From Sphingobacteriaceae bacterium (GTDB taxonomy: Bacteria; Bacteroidota; Bacteroidia; Sphingobacteriales; Sphingobacteriaceae): a stretch of DNA of 51,218 bases. Positions 1 through 6,241 of the stretch are shown here, in pieces. How positions within the stretch are numbered: the first letter of the stretch is position 1; each line of letters opens with the position of its first letter. Where the stretch lies: assembly GCA_017745075.1 (NCBI GenBank), contig JAGIAD010000017.1:1-51218 (forward strand). Direction: 5' to 3'. A program made the translations under genes and the position numbers. The notes under the pieces were generated by a model that was not told where the DNA came from, did not search any database, and worked only from the letters and a program-made list of their open reading frames with translations.

Positions 1-17
1 TGCAATTGTGGTAAACC

Positions 18-770
18 TAGAATACGACCGTAGTGGAGAAATCTGTAAATTTAATAATGGTTATATAGATCTCTCCATTTCGCTGCGCTTCAGTCGAGAT
101 GACGGGACAAGGAATAATACTGCCTAGACGCTGGGAGCGATTAAAAAGTATTTTTAACCTGTGAAATACCCCCATAAGTCGTCATTTCGACTGTAGTGGA
201 GAAATCTGTATGTTTAATAATGGTTATGTAGATCTCTCCAATTCGCTGCGCTTCAATCGAGATGACGGGACAAGGAATAATACTGCCGAGATGCTGGGAG
301 CGATTAAAAAGTATTTTTAACCCGTGAAATATAACTATATATTGTCATTTCGACCGTAGTGGAGAAATCTGTAAGTTCAATAATAGTTATGGATCTATCT
401 ATTTCGCCGCGCTTCAGTCGAGATGACGGACAAGGAATAGTATTGCCGAGATGCTGGGAGCGATTAAAAAGTATTTTTAACCGTTAACTACCTCCATAAG
501 TCGTCATTTCGACCGTAGTGGAGAAATCTGTAAGTTTAATAATGATTATATAAATCTCTCCATTTCGCTACGCTTCAGTCGAGATGACGGACAAGGAATA
601 ATATTGCCGAGATGCTAGGAGCGTTAAGCAGTATTTTTGATCCGTTAACTACCTCCATAGGTCGTCATTTCGACCGTAGTGGAGAAATCTGTAAGTTTAA
701 TAATGGTTATAGGTTATATAGATCTCTCCATTTCGCTACACTTCAGTCGAGATGACGGGCCAAGGAATAA
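18..770. repeat. Five tandem copies of a palindromic unit of about 160 nt
   Basis: The unit opens with GTCATTTCGACCGTAGTGG at about 181, 344, 503 and 664; a first copy beginning near 18 has a diverged start. Spacing is 163, 159 and 161 nt. Each unit contains an inverted pair: the opening GTCATTTCGAC and, about 75 nt later, its near-complement (TCGAGATGACGG). A less palindromic tail follows (GATGCTGGGAGCGATTAAAAAG and similar), and the last copy stops after the palindrome. No open frame runs through it. The same palindrome type appears singly at 7380-7492 and 8721-8794. I read it as an amplified REP-like element. It is not a CRISPR, because the units have no unique spacers. Confidence 0.85.
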
Positions 771-800
771 AAAAAGTCCCGATTTACACCGGGACCTTTT
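770..800 (-). terminator. Rho-independent terminator after the nfu-type gene
   Basis: GTCCCG (776-781) pairs with CGGGAC (790-795) around an 8-nt loop. The stem is flanked by an A run on the left and TTTT on the right, so it could work in both directions. It lies about 30 nt past the stop of the minus-strand gene at 830 and separates it from the repeat array. Confidence 0.75.
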
Positions 801-829
801 CACTATATATGTACTATGAAAAATGCAAT

Positions 830-1381
830 TTAAAGCGCTTCAGAAACCACTTCTGTAACTTCTGGTACCATTCGCTGTAATAAGTTCTGGATGCCTGATT
901 TAAGTGTAATTGTAGATGATGGGCAACCACTGCAAGATCCCCTTAATTCTACCGTTACCACACCTTCATCAAAAGATTTGTAGGTAATGGCACCACCATC
1001 CTGCTCTACAGCCGGACGAACGTAATCGTGCAGAATCTGCTGGATTTTAATTTCGGTTTCCGAACCTTCAAAAGTAGGAGCTTCTTCAGCTGCGGCTTCC
1101 TTAATTTTTAATTCAGATTCTACCGCTCCCTTAACAAATTCCTTTAAAATGGCTTCAATATCAGCCCATTCAGCATCATCCGTTTTAGTGATGGTAACAA
1201 AGTTACTGGCGAAAAACACACCAGAAACAAAGTTGAACTTAAATAACTCTTTAGCAAATGGAGAATGTTCTGCACTTTCTTTAGTTGCAAAATCTTCGCT
1301 GCCATTAATTAACAACTTGTTTACCATGAATTTCATGGTAGCTGGGTTTGGAGTCTGTTCTGTATATACGTTAATCGTCAT
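830..1381 (-). CDS. Nfu/NifU-type iron-sulfur cluster scaffold protein
   Basis: The protein has 183 residues, the usual size for a two-domain Nfu protein. Residues 1-90 resemble the Nfu N-terminal domain (opening YTEQTPNPATMKF). Residues 108-183 are a NifU C-terminal domain with the cluster-binding CSGC motif (Cys150 and Cys153) in RGSCSGCPSSTITLK. Such proteins hold a [4Fe-4S] cluster between two monomers and pass it to target enzymes in the cytoplasm. The start is ATG at 1381, with a TAATTTTG promoter-like element at 1403-1410. The gene lies 87 nt after purB on the same strand, so read-through from purB is also possible. The domain assignment is firm; the client proteins cannot be told from sequence. 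Confidence 0.92.
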   Translation of the reverse strand: MTINVYTEQTPNPATMKFMVNKLLINGSEDFATKESAEHSPFAKELFKFNFVSGVFFASNFVTITKTDDAEWADIEAILKEFVKGAVESELKIKEAAAEEAPTFEGSETEIKIQQILHDYVRPAVEQDGGAITYKSFDEGVVTVELRGSCSGCPSSTITLKSGIQNLLQRMVPEVTEVVSEAL

Positions 1382-1402
1382 GTCTTAATCAATTTGAATA
1401 AA

Positions 1403-1410
1403 CAAAATTA
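1403..1410 (-). promoter_or_regulatory. Candidate -7 element (TAATTTTG) for the nfu-type gene
   Basis: On the minus strand this reads TAATTTTG, matching the Bacteroidota TAnnTTTG element, about 22 nt before the ATG. I see no clear TTG at the -33 position, so the call is weak. Confidence 0.35.
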
Positions 1411-1468
1411 ACAATAACTCATTAATAAAACCTTTAACTGCTGTCTGCTTAACGTCAATTTAATCTGC

Positions 1469-2815
1469 TTAAAAAATGCCGGTATAATTGAATGGAGTAA
1501 TTGTTCTCAATTGTGCTTTTATTTCTTCTGCAACAGCCAGTCCTTCAATAAATTCCGCAATACTCGCCGCATTAATTTTTGAATTTGTCCGGGTCAGCTC
1601 TTTTAAAGCTTCATAAGGATTTGGATAGTTCTCCCTTCTTAACACCGTTTGAATCGCCTCGGCAACTACTGCCCAGTTCTCATCTAAATCGGCATGTAAA
1701 GCAGCTTCATTCAATAAAATTTTATTTAATCCGCGTAAAGTTGAATTGATAGCAATTAATGTGTGGCCGAAAGGAACTCCAATGTTCCTCAAAACGGTAG
1801 AATCAGTTAAATCTCTCTGTAAACGTGAAATGGGTAATTTAGCAGCGAAAAATTCGAATAAGGCATTGGCAATGCCTGCATTTCCCTCTGCATTTTCAAA
1901 ATCAATCGGGTTAACTTTATGTGGCATAGCTGAAGAACCGATTTCTCCGGCTTTGATTTTTTGTTTAAAATAGTTTTTAGAAATATAGGTCCAGATATCC
2001 CTGTCTAAATCGATAATAATGTTGTTGATGCGTTTTAAGGCATCACATTGAGCGGCAAACTGATCGTAGTGCTCAATCTGAGTGGTATGCTGCGCACGGG
2101 TTAAGCCTAAAGTTTGGTTTACAAACCGGTTAGAGAAATCAACCCAGTTTACCTGTGGATAAGCAATATGGTGTGCATTGAAGTTTCCGGTTGCACCTCC
2201 AAATTTTGCGTTGTTCGGGATGGCTTTTAAACTGGCAATCTGGATGCTTAAACGCTCGGCGAAAACTAAAAATTCTTTACCCAGTTTGGTGGGAGAGGCT
2301 GGCTGACCATGGGTATGTGCAAGCATCGGAACATCTTTCCATTCGGTTGCCAGTGCAGTTATTTTTTCGATCAAAGCATCCATTGCCGGATAATAACTTT
2401 CATTTAAAGCCAGTTTAATCGAATAGGGGATAGCTGTATTGTTAATGTCCTGAGAAGTTAAACCAAAATGGATAAACTCTTTATAGTTTTGGAGTGAAAG
2501 GGCATCGAATTTGCTTTTGATGAAATATTCAACCGCTTTAACATCATGATTGGTTACTTTTTCGGTTTCTTTAATTTCCAGCGCATCAGCTTCAGAGAAA
2601 TTTTCGTGGATTTTACGTAATTCCGCATACAGATTTTTGTCAAAACTTTCCAAGCCAGGCAAGTTGATCTCACAAAGTGCGATAAAATATTCGACTTCTA
2701 CAAAAACACGATATTTAATCAGTGCTTCTTCCGAAAAGTAAGCAGCTAAACTTTCGGTTGTTTTTCTGTAACGGCCATCAACAGGTGAAATAGCTTGTAG
2801 TGATGTTAAATTCAT
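1469..2815 (-). CDS. purB: Adenylosuccinate lyase
   Basis: The 448-residue protein belongs to the fumarase/aspartase superfamily. It cleaves SAICAR to AICAR plus fumarate and adenylosuccinate to AMP plus fumarate, two steps of purine synthesis. The superfamily signature GSSAMPHKVNP is at residues 293-303, and this flexible loop carries the catalytic serine. Other conserved pieces are GLTSQDINNT near residue 118 and HTHGQPA at 167-173. Length and N-terminus (LTSLQAISPVDGRY) fit the long bacterial PurB type. The start is ATG at 2815, with a TAAATTTG promoter element 22 nt upstream. The neighbour downstream is the Nfu-type gene; the two may be co-transcribed, though no functional link is evident. 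Confidence 0.96.
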   Translation of the reverse strand: MNLTSLQAISPVDGRYRKTTESLAAYFSEEALIKYRVFVEVEYFIALCEINLPGLESFDKNLYAELRKIHENFSEADALEIKETEKVTNHDVKAVEYFIKSKFDALSLQNYKEFIHFGLTSQDINNTAIPYSIKLALNESYYPAMDALIEKITALATEWKDVPMLAHTHGQPASPTKLGKEFLVFAERLSIQIASLKAIPNNAKFGGATGNFNAHHIAYPQVNWVDFSNRFVNQTLGLTRAQHTTQIEHYDQFAAQCDALKRINNIIIDLDRDIWTYISKNYFKQKIKAGEIGSSAMPHKVNPIDFENAEGNAGIANALFEFFAAKLPISRLQRDLTDSTVLRNIGVPFGHTLIAINSTLRGLNKILLNEAALHADLDENWAVVAEAIQTVLRRENYPNPYEALKELTRTNSKINAASIAEFIEGLAVAEEIKAQLRTITPFNYTGIF

Positions 2816-2837
2816 TATGCGGATTATATTTTTGCCG

Positions 2838-2845
2838 CAAATTTA
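2838..2845 (-). promoter_or_regulatory. Candidate -7 element (TAAATTTG) for purB
   Basis: The minus strand reads TAAATTTGC, an exact TAnnTTTG match, which would give a leader of about 19 nt before the purB ATG. A good TTG at -33 is not obvious. Confidence 0.5.
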
Positions 2846-2884
2846 CTACAATTGATGGATTTTAAGGTCTCGATGTCTAAAATA

Positions 2885-2916
2885 AAAAAAGCCCTAGCTA
2901 AAACTAAGGCTTTTAA
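2885..2916 (-). terminator. Terminator of the mini-lipoprotein gene at 2933
   Basis: AGCCCTAG (2890-2897) faces CTAAGGCT (2904-2911). In the minus-strand transcript all eight positions pair, one of them as G-U. In the plus-strand direction that pair becomes a C-A mismatch, which supports a minus-strand terminator. An A run on the plus strand supplies the U tract. Confidence 0.75.
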
Positions 2917-2932
2917 AATGGTTTTGATAAAA

Positions 2933-3130
2933 CTATTTTTTAGTTGTATCAGTTTTTACAGTGTCTTTAACGGTTGTGTCTTTTACAGTAGTATCTTTAA
3001 CTGTAGTATCTGCAACTGTTGAATCAACTTTAGATGAATCAGCTCCACCTTCTTTTTTCTCTGATTTACAAGCAACAACTGATAAAGATAAAGCTAGAGC
3101 CAAGAAGCCCATTTTGAATGCATTTTTCAT
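2933..3130 (-). CDS. Mini-lipoprotein paralog 4 (Thr/Asp/Lys repeat tail)
   Basis: A 65-residue protein. The start MKNAFKMGFLALALSLSVVAC ends in a lipobox with Cys21, so the mature protein is predicted to be lipidated and attached to a membrane. The mature part is only about 44 residues: a charged segment (KSEKKEGGADSS), then a tail of DTTVK-type repeats rich in Thr, Asp and Lys, probably unstructured. It is the most divergent of four tandem paralogs (2933-4209): it ends DTTKK, whereas two of the others end KTEVKH. Its promoter is also the weakest match to the shared motif (3174-3202). I do not recognise a named family. Function is unknown; a role in the cell envelope is an inference from the lipobox and the promoter. 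Confidence 0.85.
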   Translation of the reverse strand: MKNAFKMGFLALALSLSVVACKSEKKEGGADSSKVDSTVADTTVKDTTVKDTTVKDTVKTDTTKK

Positions 3131-3173
3131 TTTTTTTTAATTTGTTTGGTTTTGAAAATTAATTACTTGCTAA

Positions 3174-3202
3174 TTTATACAAAAAACTTAAAAAAGTAAC
3201 CT
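3174..3202 (-). promoter_or_regulatory. ECF-type promoter, divergent copy (AGGTTACT-N14-GTATAAA)
   Basis: The minus strand reads AGGTTACT (3202-3195), 14 nt, then GTATAAA (3180-3174), 43 nt before the ATG. Spacing is identical to the three better copies upstream of the paralogs, but each box has one or two changes. Confidence 0.55.
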
Positions 3203-3215
3203 AATATTTTAAATA

Positions 3216-3250
3216 AAAAAGGTCGAAATATGAAAATCTCGACCTTTTTT
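3216..3250 (-). terminator. Terminator of the mini-lipoprotein gene at 3272
   Basis: AAGGTCGA (3219-3226) pairs with TCGACCTT (3239-3246), with A and T tracts on both sides. It lies just past the minus-strand stop at 3272. Confidence 0.8.
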
Positions 3251-3271
3251 ATGGTTTTCTGTTAAAAATAA

Positions 3272-3493
3272 TTAGTGTTTTACTTCTTCTTTGGTTGTAG
3301 TAGCTTTAACTGTAGTGTCTTTTACAGTAGAATCTTTAACTGTAGTATCAACTGAAGTTGTATCAGTAACAATTGTAGAAGAATCTGTAATTGTAGTATC
3401 AGCTCCGTCAGCTTTTTTGCCTGATTCGCCACAGGCAGCAACTGTTAAAGATAAAGCGAAGGCTAAAAAGCCTAATTTGAATGCATTTTTCAT
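3272..3493 (-). CDS. Mini-lipoprotein paralog 3 (Thr/Asp/Lys repeat tail)
   Basis: A 73-residue protein with the same design as its neighbours: MKNAFKLGFLAFALSLTVAAC signal and lipobox (Cys21), a short charged linker (GESGKKADGADT), then a DTTVKDSTVKDTTVK-like tail ending in KEEVKH. It differs from the paralogs in FAFALSLTVAACG against FLALALSLSVVACN, so it is not a fresh duplicate. It is transcribed alone: its own motif-bearing promoter lies at 3527-3555 and a terminator directly follows it. Function is unknown. The lipobox suggests a membrane-anchored, largely disordered tail. Confidence 0.87.
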   Translation of the reverse strand: MKNAFKLGFLAFALSLTVAACGESGKKADGADTTITDSSTIVTDTTSVDTTVKDSTVKDTTVKATTTKEEVKH

Positions 3494-3526
3494 GTTAAAT
3501 TTTGTTTTAAGGTTACCGTTTTATTA

Positions 3527-3555
3527 TTAATACCGTGTGCTGTAAAAGGTAACCC
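3527..3555 (-). promoter_or_regulatory. ECF-type promoter (GGGTTACC-N14-GTATTAA)
   Basis: The minus strand reads GGGTTACC (3555-3548), 14 nt, GTATTAA (3533-3527), 33 nt before the ATG at 3493. Both boxes and the spacing match the copy before the sigma gene. Confidence 0.75.
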
Positions 3556-3575
3556 GTTTGGGCTGAAAATAAAAA

Positions 3576-3605
3576 AGCCTCCTGATTTTAAATCAGGAGG
3601 CTCTT
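3576..3605 (-). terminator. Terminator of the mini-lipoprotein gene at 3623
   Basis: A 12-bp perfect stem: AGCCTCCTGATT pairs with AATCAGGAGGCT (3576-3602), preceded on the plus strand by an A run that gives the U tract of the minus-strand transcript. Confidence 0.85.
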
Positions 3606-3622
3606 CTTATGATAAAGTTAGA

Positions 3623-3841
3623 CTAGTGTTTAACTTCAGTTTTCTCTGTAGTAGTTTTTACAGTAGTATCTTTTACTGTAGAATCTTTAACAACAGTGTC
3701 TTTTTTAGTAGTGTCAGTGATTACAGTTGAAGAATCAGTAGCTGTAGTATCAGCACCTTCTGCTTTTTTCTCTGAGTTACAAGCAACAACTGATAAAGAT
3801 AAAGCTAAAGCTAAAAAGCCTAATTTGAATGCATTTTTCAT
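3623..3841 (-). CDS. Mini-lipoprotein paralog 2 (Thr/Asp/Lys repeat tail)
   Basis: A 72-residue protein: MKNAFKLGFLALALSLSVVAC (lipobox, Cys21), then NSEKKAEGADTT, then a tail of short TDTTKKDTVVKDSTVK-like units ending TEKTEVKH. It is nearly identical to paralog 1 in the signal peptide and in the last 25 or so residues, differing mainly in the middle of the tail. Promoter motif at 3877-3905, terminator at 3576-3605, so it is a single-gene transcription unit. No named family is recognised. A surface or periplasmic role under control of the nearby sigma factor is inferred from the shared promoter. Confidence 0.87.
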   Translation of the reverse strand: MKNAFKLGFLALALSLSVVACNSEKKAEGADTTATDSSTVITDTTKKDTVVKDSTVKDTTVKTTTEKTEVKH

Positions 3842-3876
3842 TTTAAATATTTTTAAGTAATTAATTAATTTACCTC

Positions 3877-3905
3877 TTAATACCGGTTATTTAAAAAGGT
3901 AACCC
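3877..3905 (-). promoter_or_regulatory. ECF-type promoter (GGGTTACC-N14-GTATTAA)
   Basis: The minus strand reads GGGTTACC (3905-3898), 14 nt, GTATTAA (3883-3877), 35 nt before the ATG at 3841. The spacer differs completely from the copy at 3527-3555, while both boxes are identical to it. That argues for selection on the boxes rather than recent copying. Confidence 0.75.
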
Positions 3906-3934
3906 AAAAAAATAAAAAAAAATAAAAATTTATA

Positions 3935-3970
3935 AAAAAGGCTTCTGATTATATATCAGAAGCCTTTTTT
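3935..3970 (-). terminator. Terminator of the mini-lipoprotein gene at 3988
   Basis: A perfect stem from the A run through GGCTTCTGAT, paired with ATCAGAAGCC plus a T run, around a short TATAT loop. Confidence 0.88.
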
Positions 3971-3987
3971 ATATGGGTAAAGTTAGA

Positions 3988-4209
3988 CTAGTGTTTAACT
4001 TCAGTTTTTTCTGTAGTAGTTTTTACAGTAGTATCTTTTACTGTAGAATCTTTAACTGTAGTATCTTTTGCAGTAGTATCAGTAACAACAGTAGAAGAAT
4101 CAGTTAAAGTAGTATCGGCACCACCTTCTGCTTTTTTCTCTGTGTTACAAGCAACAACTGATAAAGATAAAGCTAAAGCTAAGAAGCCTAATTTGAATGC
4201 ATTTTTCAT
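3988..4209 (-). CDS. Mini-lipoprotein paralog 1 (Thr/Asp/Lys repeat tail)
   Basis: A 73-residue protein: MKNAFKLGFLALALSLSVVAC (lipobox, Cys21), NTEKKAEGGADTT, then repeated DTTVKDSTVKDTTVK-like units ending TEKTEVKH. It is the copy closest to the sigma gene and is transcribed divergently from it. The 199 nt between the two starts hold the promoter at 4237-4265 for this gene and two promoter copies pointing toward the sigma gene. The start is the first ATG, with the hydrophobic stretch beginning at residue 7. The family is not recognised. The tail has almost no hydrophobic residues apart from Val and should be disordered. Confidence 0.87.
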   Translation of the reverse strand: MKNAFKLGFLALALSLSVVACNTEKKAEGGADTTLTDSSTVVTDTTAKDTTVKDSTVKDTTVKTTTEKTEVKH

Positions 4210-4236
4210 TTTGATTTTTTTTAAATTAATTTCTTG

Positions 4237-4265
4237 TTAATGCCGCAAAGGTAGAAAGGTAACCC
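4237..4265 (-). promoter_or_regulatory. ECF-type promoter (GGGTTACC-N14-GCATTAA)
   Basis: The minus strand reads GGGTTACC (4265-4258), 14 nt, GCATTAA (4243-4237), 27 nt before the ATG at 4209. Its spacer also contains TACCTTTG (4253-4246), a match to the ordinary TAnnTTTG element, so this gene may have a second, housekeeping-type promoter. Confidence 0.7.
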
Positions 4266-4307
4266 GATAATCAGAAAAAAAGTTAAAATATTTTTTATCC
4301 TGTTGGT

Positions 4308-4337
4308 GGGTTACCGATGGCAATAAGTTTGTATTAA
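4308..4337 (+). promoter_or_regulatory. ECF-type promoter P1 of the sigma gene (GGGTTACC-N15-GTATTAA)
   Basis: GGGTTACC (4308-4315), 15 nt, GTATTAA (4331-4337). It has the same boxes as the mini-lipoprotein promoters, with one extra spacer base. A transcript from here would carry a leader of about 65 nt before the GTG at 4409. Confidence 0.6.
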
Positions 4338-4376
4338 GCAATTATGGTAACTATAAATATTTTTTTGTCTAATATT

Positions 4377-4405
4377 GGGTTACTATTTACCGAAAAATGT
4401 ATTAA
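4377..4405 (+). promoter_or_regulatory. ECF-type promoter P2 of the sigma gene (GGGTTACT-N14-GTATTAA)
   Basis: GGGTTACT (4377-4384), 14 nt, GTATTAA (4399-4405). The downstream box ends 3 nt before the GTG at 4409, so transcription would begin at or just inside the assigned start. Either this site gives a leaderless or truncated product, or it is a binding site without its own transcript. Confidence 0.55.
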
Positions 4406-4408
4406 CTA

Positions 4409-4975
4409 GTGAATAACAGTTTAAAGAGTTCAGTTCCAACAGATAGGGAGGTTATTATAGGTATTCTAAATAACTCCAAAGATGCACTTAACAAGTTATA
4501 CAAGGCTTATTATGCAATGGTTTTGCAGTTTATCCTTAACAATAACGGTGATGAAGATGATGCAAAAGACGTTTACCAGGAGGCCATTATTGTTTTATAT
4601 AACAAAATTAAGGAAGGCAATTTTGAGCTGAGCAGCAAGCTTAAAACCTACATTTATTCGGTTTGCCGGAGAATCTGGTTAAAAAAGCTCAACCTGAACA
4701 GTAAAAAGGCAGGTAACATTACCGATTACGAAGATGTACTTGCTGTAGAAGAGGATGTTGTAGCGCATGAAGAAAAAGATGCTGCTTTTGTAAAAATGCA
4801 ATCGGCACTCGATCACCTTGGCGAACCCTGTAAAACCATTATTCAGGATTTTTATATCCACGATTTATCCATGCAGGATATCTGTGAAAAGTTTGGTTAT
4901 ACCAATACCGATAATGCTAAAACACAGAAATATAAATGCCTGCAAAGGTTAAAGAAAATATTTTTTCAAACATAA
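4409..4975 (+). CDS. ECF-like sigma-70 family RNA polymerase sigma factor
   Basis: A 188-residue protein with two sigma regions. Region 2 is about residues 30-95 (LYKAYYAMVLQF through DAKDVYQEAIIVLYNKI and a CRRIWLKKL end). Region 4 is about 134-185 (LDHLGEPCKTIIQDFYIHDLSMQDICEKFGYTN, a helix-turn-helix). The linker between them (100-130) is acidic, and there is no region 1 or 3, as expected for an ECF sigma. The start is GTG at 4409, because the next in-frame Met (residue 37) would cut region 2. The gene is preceded by two copies of the motif also found before the four lipoprotein genes, suggesting autoregulation. It is followed 8 nt later by the anti-sigma-like protease gene. The family call is firm; the regulon is inferred. 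Confidence 0.9.
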   Translation: MNNSLKSSVPTDREVIIGILNNSKDALNKLYKAYYAMVLQFILNNNGDEDDAKDVYQEAIIVLYNKIKEGNFELSSKLKTYIYSVCRRIWLKKLNLNSKKAGNITDYEDVLAVEEDVVAHEEKDAAFVKMQSALDHLGEPCKTIIQDFYIHDLSMQDICEKFGYTNTDNAKTQKYKCLQRLKKIFFQT

Positions 4976-4983
4976 TAATTGAA

Positions 4984-6078
4984 ATGAGAAACGATTTGGA
5001 GTTAGATGCAATTATTGAAGATTATCTTTTAGGTAAACTTAATGCACAGGAAACAGAAGCTTTTGAACAGTTACGCCGTAATGATGCTACGGTAGATCAT
5101 AAGGTAGTTTCGCATAAATTCTTTTTAGAATCTATGGGTGCTTTTGCTGCGAATTTGCATTTGAAGGAACAGTTAAACCAGATCCATGCAGAAATTGATG
5201 TAGAAAGCCTGGCCGATGCACTTAGGCCGCATCCATCGCGGATGGTGCAATTATGGCGCAAACATAAATCTGCAATTGCGGTTGCAGCATCGTTCGTTGT
5301 ACTCTCACTGGTTTCTATTTACTCTATCCAGCACAATACCCAACAGGCGGAGCGCTACAGACAGTTAAGTAATCAGGTAAATAACGCGATTAAAACACAA
5401 AATAGCTTAATCAGAAATATTAAGCATAATAATACAGCTTCTGATAAGCCAACTACCCAGAATAGTTTCGGTGGTACTGGTTTTGCCATTTCTACAAATG
5501 GTTACATCTTAACTAATATGCATATTATTAATGGTGCTGATTCTTTATATGTGCAAAATAGCAAAGGAGAGTCTTTCAAAGTAAAATCTGTGTACACTGA
5601 TCCGCAAAATGATATTGCAATTCTTAAAATAAACGATAAACATTTCAGTAACTTATCTTCTATTCCTTACACCATTAAAAGAAATACAAGTAACATTGGC
5701 GAAATTGTATACACCTTAGGTTATCCAAAAGATGATGCTGTACTTGGTGAGGGCTACGTGAGTTCTAAAAATGGTTTTATTGGAGATACCACTCAGTACC
5801 AAGTAGCCATTTCAGTTAACCCTGGTAATAGCGGTGGCCCTGTTTTAGATAATAACGGAAATTTGGTAGGTATTATTAGCGGCAAGCCAGATCAGACTGA
5901 AGGTGCAGCCTTTGCTATTAAATCAAAATATATTTTAGAAGCGATGAGGGCGATTCCTCAAGATTCACTAGGCGTAAATAAACTTTCTGCCAACAAAAAG
6001 AGCCTGCTATCTGGTTTAAAACGAACCAAACAGATCGAAAAAATACAAGATTATGTATTTATGATAAAAGCATATTAA
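4984..6078 (+). CDS. Predicted membrane anti-sigma factor fused to a trypsin-like (HtrA-type) serine protease
   Basis: A 364-residue protein. Residues 1-70 (opening LDAIIEDYLLGKLNAQE, then EAFEQLRRND) resemble the cytoplasmic N-terminus of Bacteroidota anti-sigma factors. A single membrane segment spans about 96-114 (SAIAVAASFVVLSLVSIYSI). Residues 160-325 are an S1C protease domain with His180 (LTNMHIING), Asp210 (DPQNDIAIL) and Ser283 (NPGNSGGPV), a complete triad. There is no PDZ domain and no cleavable signal peptide. The N-terminus is predicted inside and the protease in the periplasm. I chose ATG 4984, 8 nt after the sigma stop; an in-frame ATG at 4936 would overlap the sigma gene and add 16 residues with no similarity. 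The protease assignment is firm. The anti-sigma role rests on the N-terminal pattern and on following a sigma gene. Confidence 0.82.
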   Translation: MRNDLELDAIIEDYLLGKLNAQETEAFEQLRRNDATVDHKVVSHKFFLESMGAFAANLHLKEQLNQIHAEIDVESLADALRPHPSRMVQLWRKHKSAIAVAASFVVLSLVSIYSIQHNTQQAERYRQLSNQVNNAIKTQNSLIRNIKHNNTASDKPTTQNSFGGTGFAISTNGYILTNMHIINGADSLYVQNSKGESFKVKSVYTDPQNDIAILKINDKHFSNLSSIPYTIKRNTSNIGEIVYTLGYPKDDAVLGEGYVSSKNGFIGDTTQYQVAISVNPGNSGGPVLDNNGNLVGIISGKPDQTEGAAFAIKSKYILEAMRAIPQDSLGVNKLSANKKSLLSGLKRTKQIEKIQDYVFMIKAY

Positions 6079-6108
6079 AAGCAATACCCCAAACAAATTA
6101 ATATTCTT

Positions 6109-6143
6109 AAACCCTGCAGATCAAAAATCTTCAGGGTTTTTTT
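6109..6143 (+). terminator. Terminator after the sigma/protease operon
   Basis: AACCCTG (6110-6116) pairs with CAGGGTT (6132-6138), followed by a T run. It closes the two-gene unit. Confidence 0.8.
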
Positions 6144-6206
6144 ATGGTAATTGTAATTTATAGGTCTTAAAATATATTATGTCTATGTATTTACTATAGT
6201 ATTGCT

Positions 6207-6214
6207 TAGATTTG
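6207..6214 (+). promoter_or_regulatory. Candidate -7 element (TAGATTTG) for the peroxiredoxin gene
   Basis: An exact TAnnTTTG match 27 nt before the ATG. No clear -33 TTG was seen. Confidence 0.4.
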
Positions 6215-6241
6215 TTTTAATCAACTTAAAATTAAAATATT

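Noticed and set aside
18..770. CRISPR array
   Set aside because: Units of about 160 nt repeat nearly whole, with internal palindromes and no unique spacers; no cas genes nearby.
3291..3530. Plus-strand frame opposite mini-lipoprotein paralog 3
   Set aside because: Val/Ser-rich shadow of the repeat tail, with no start context or promoter of its own.
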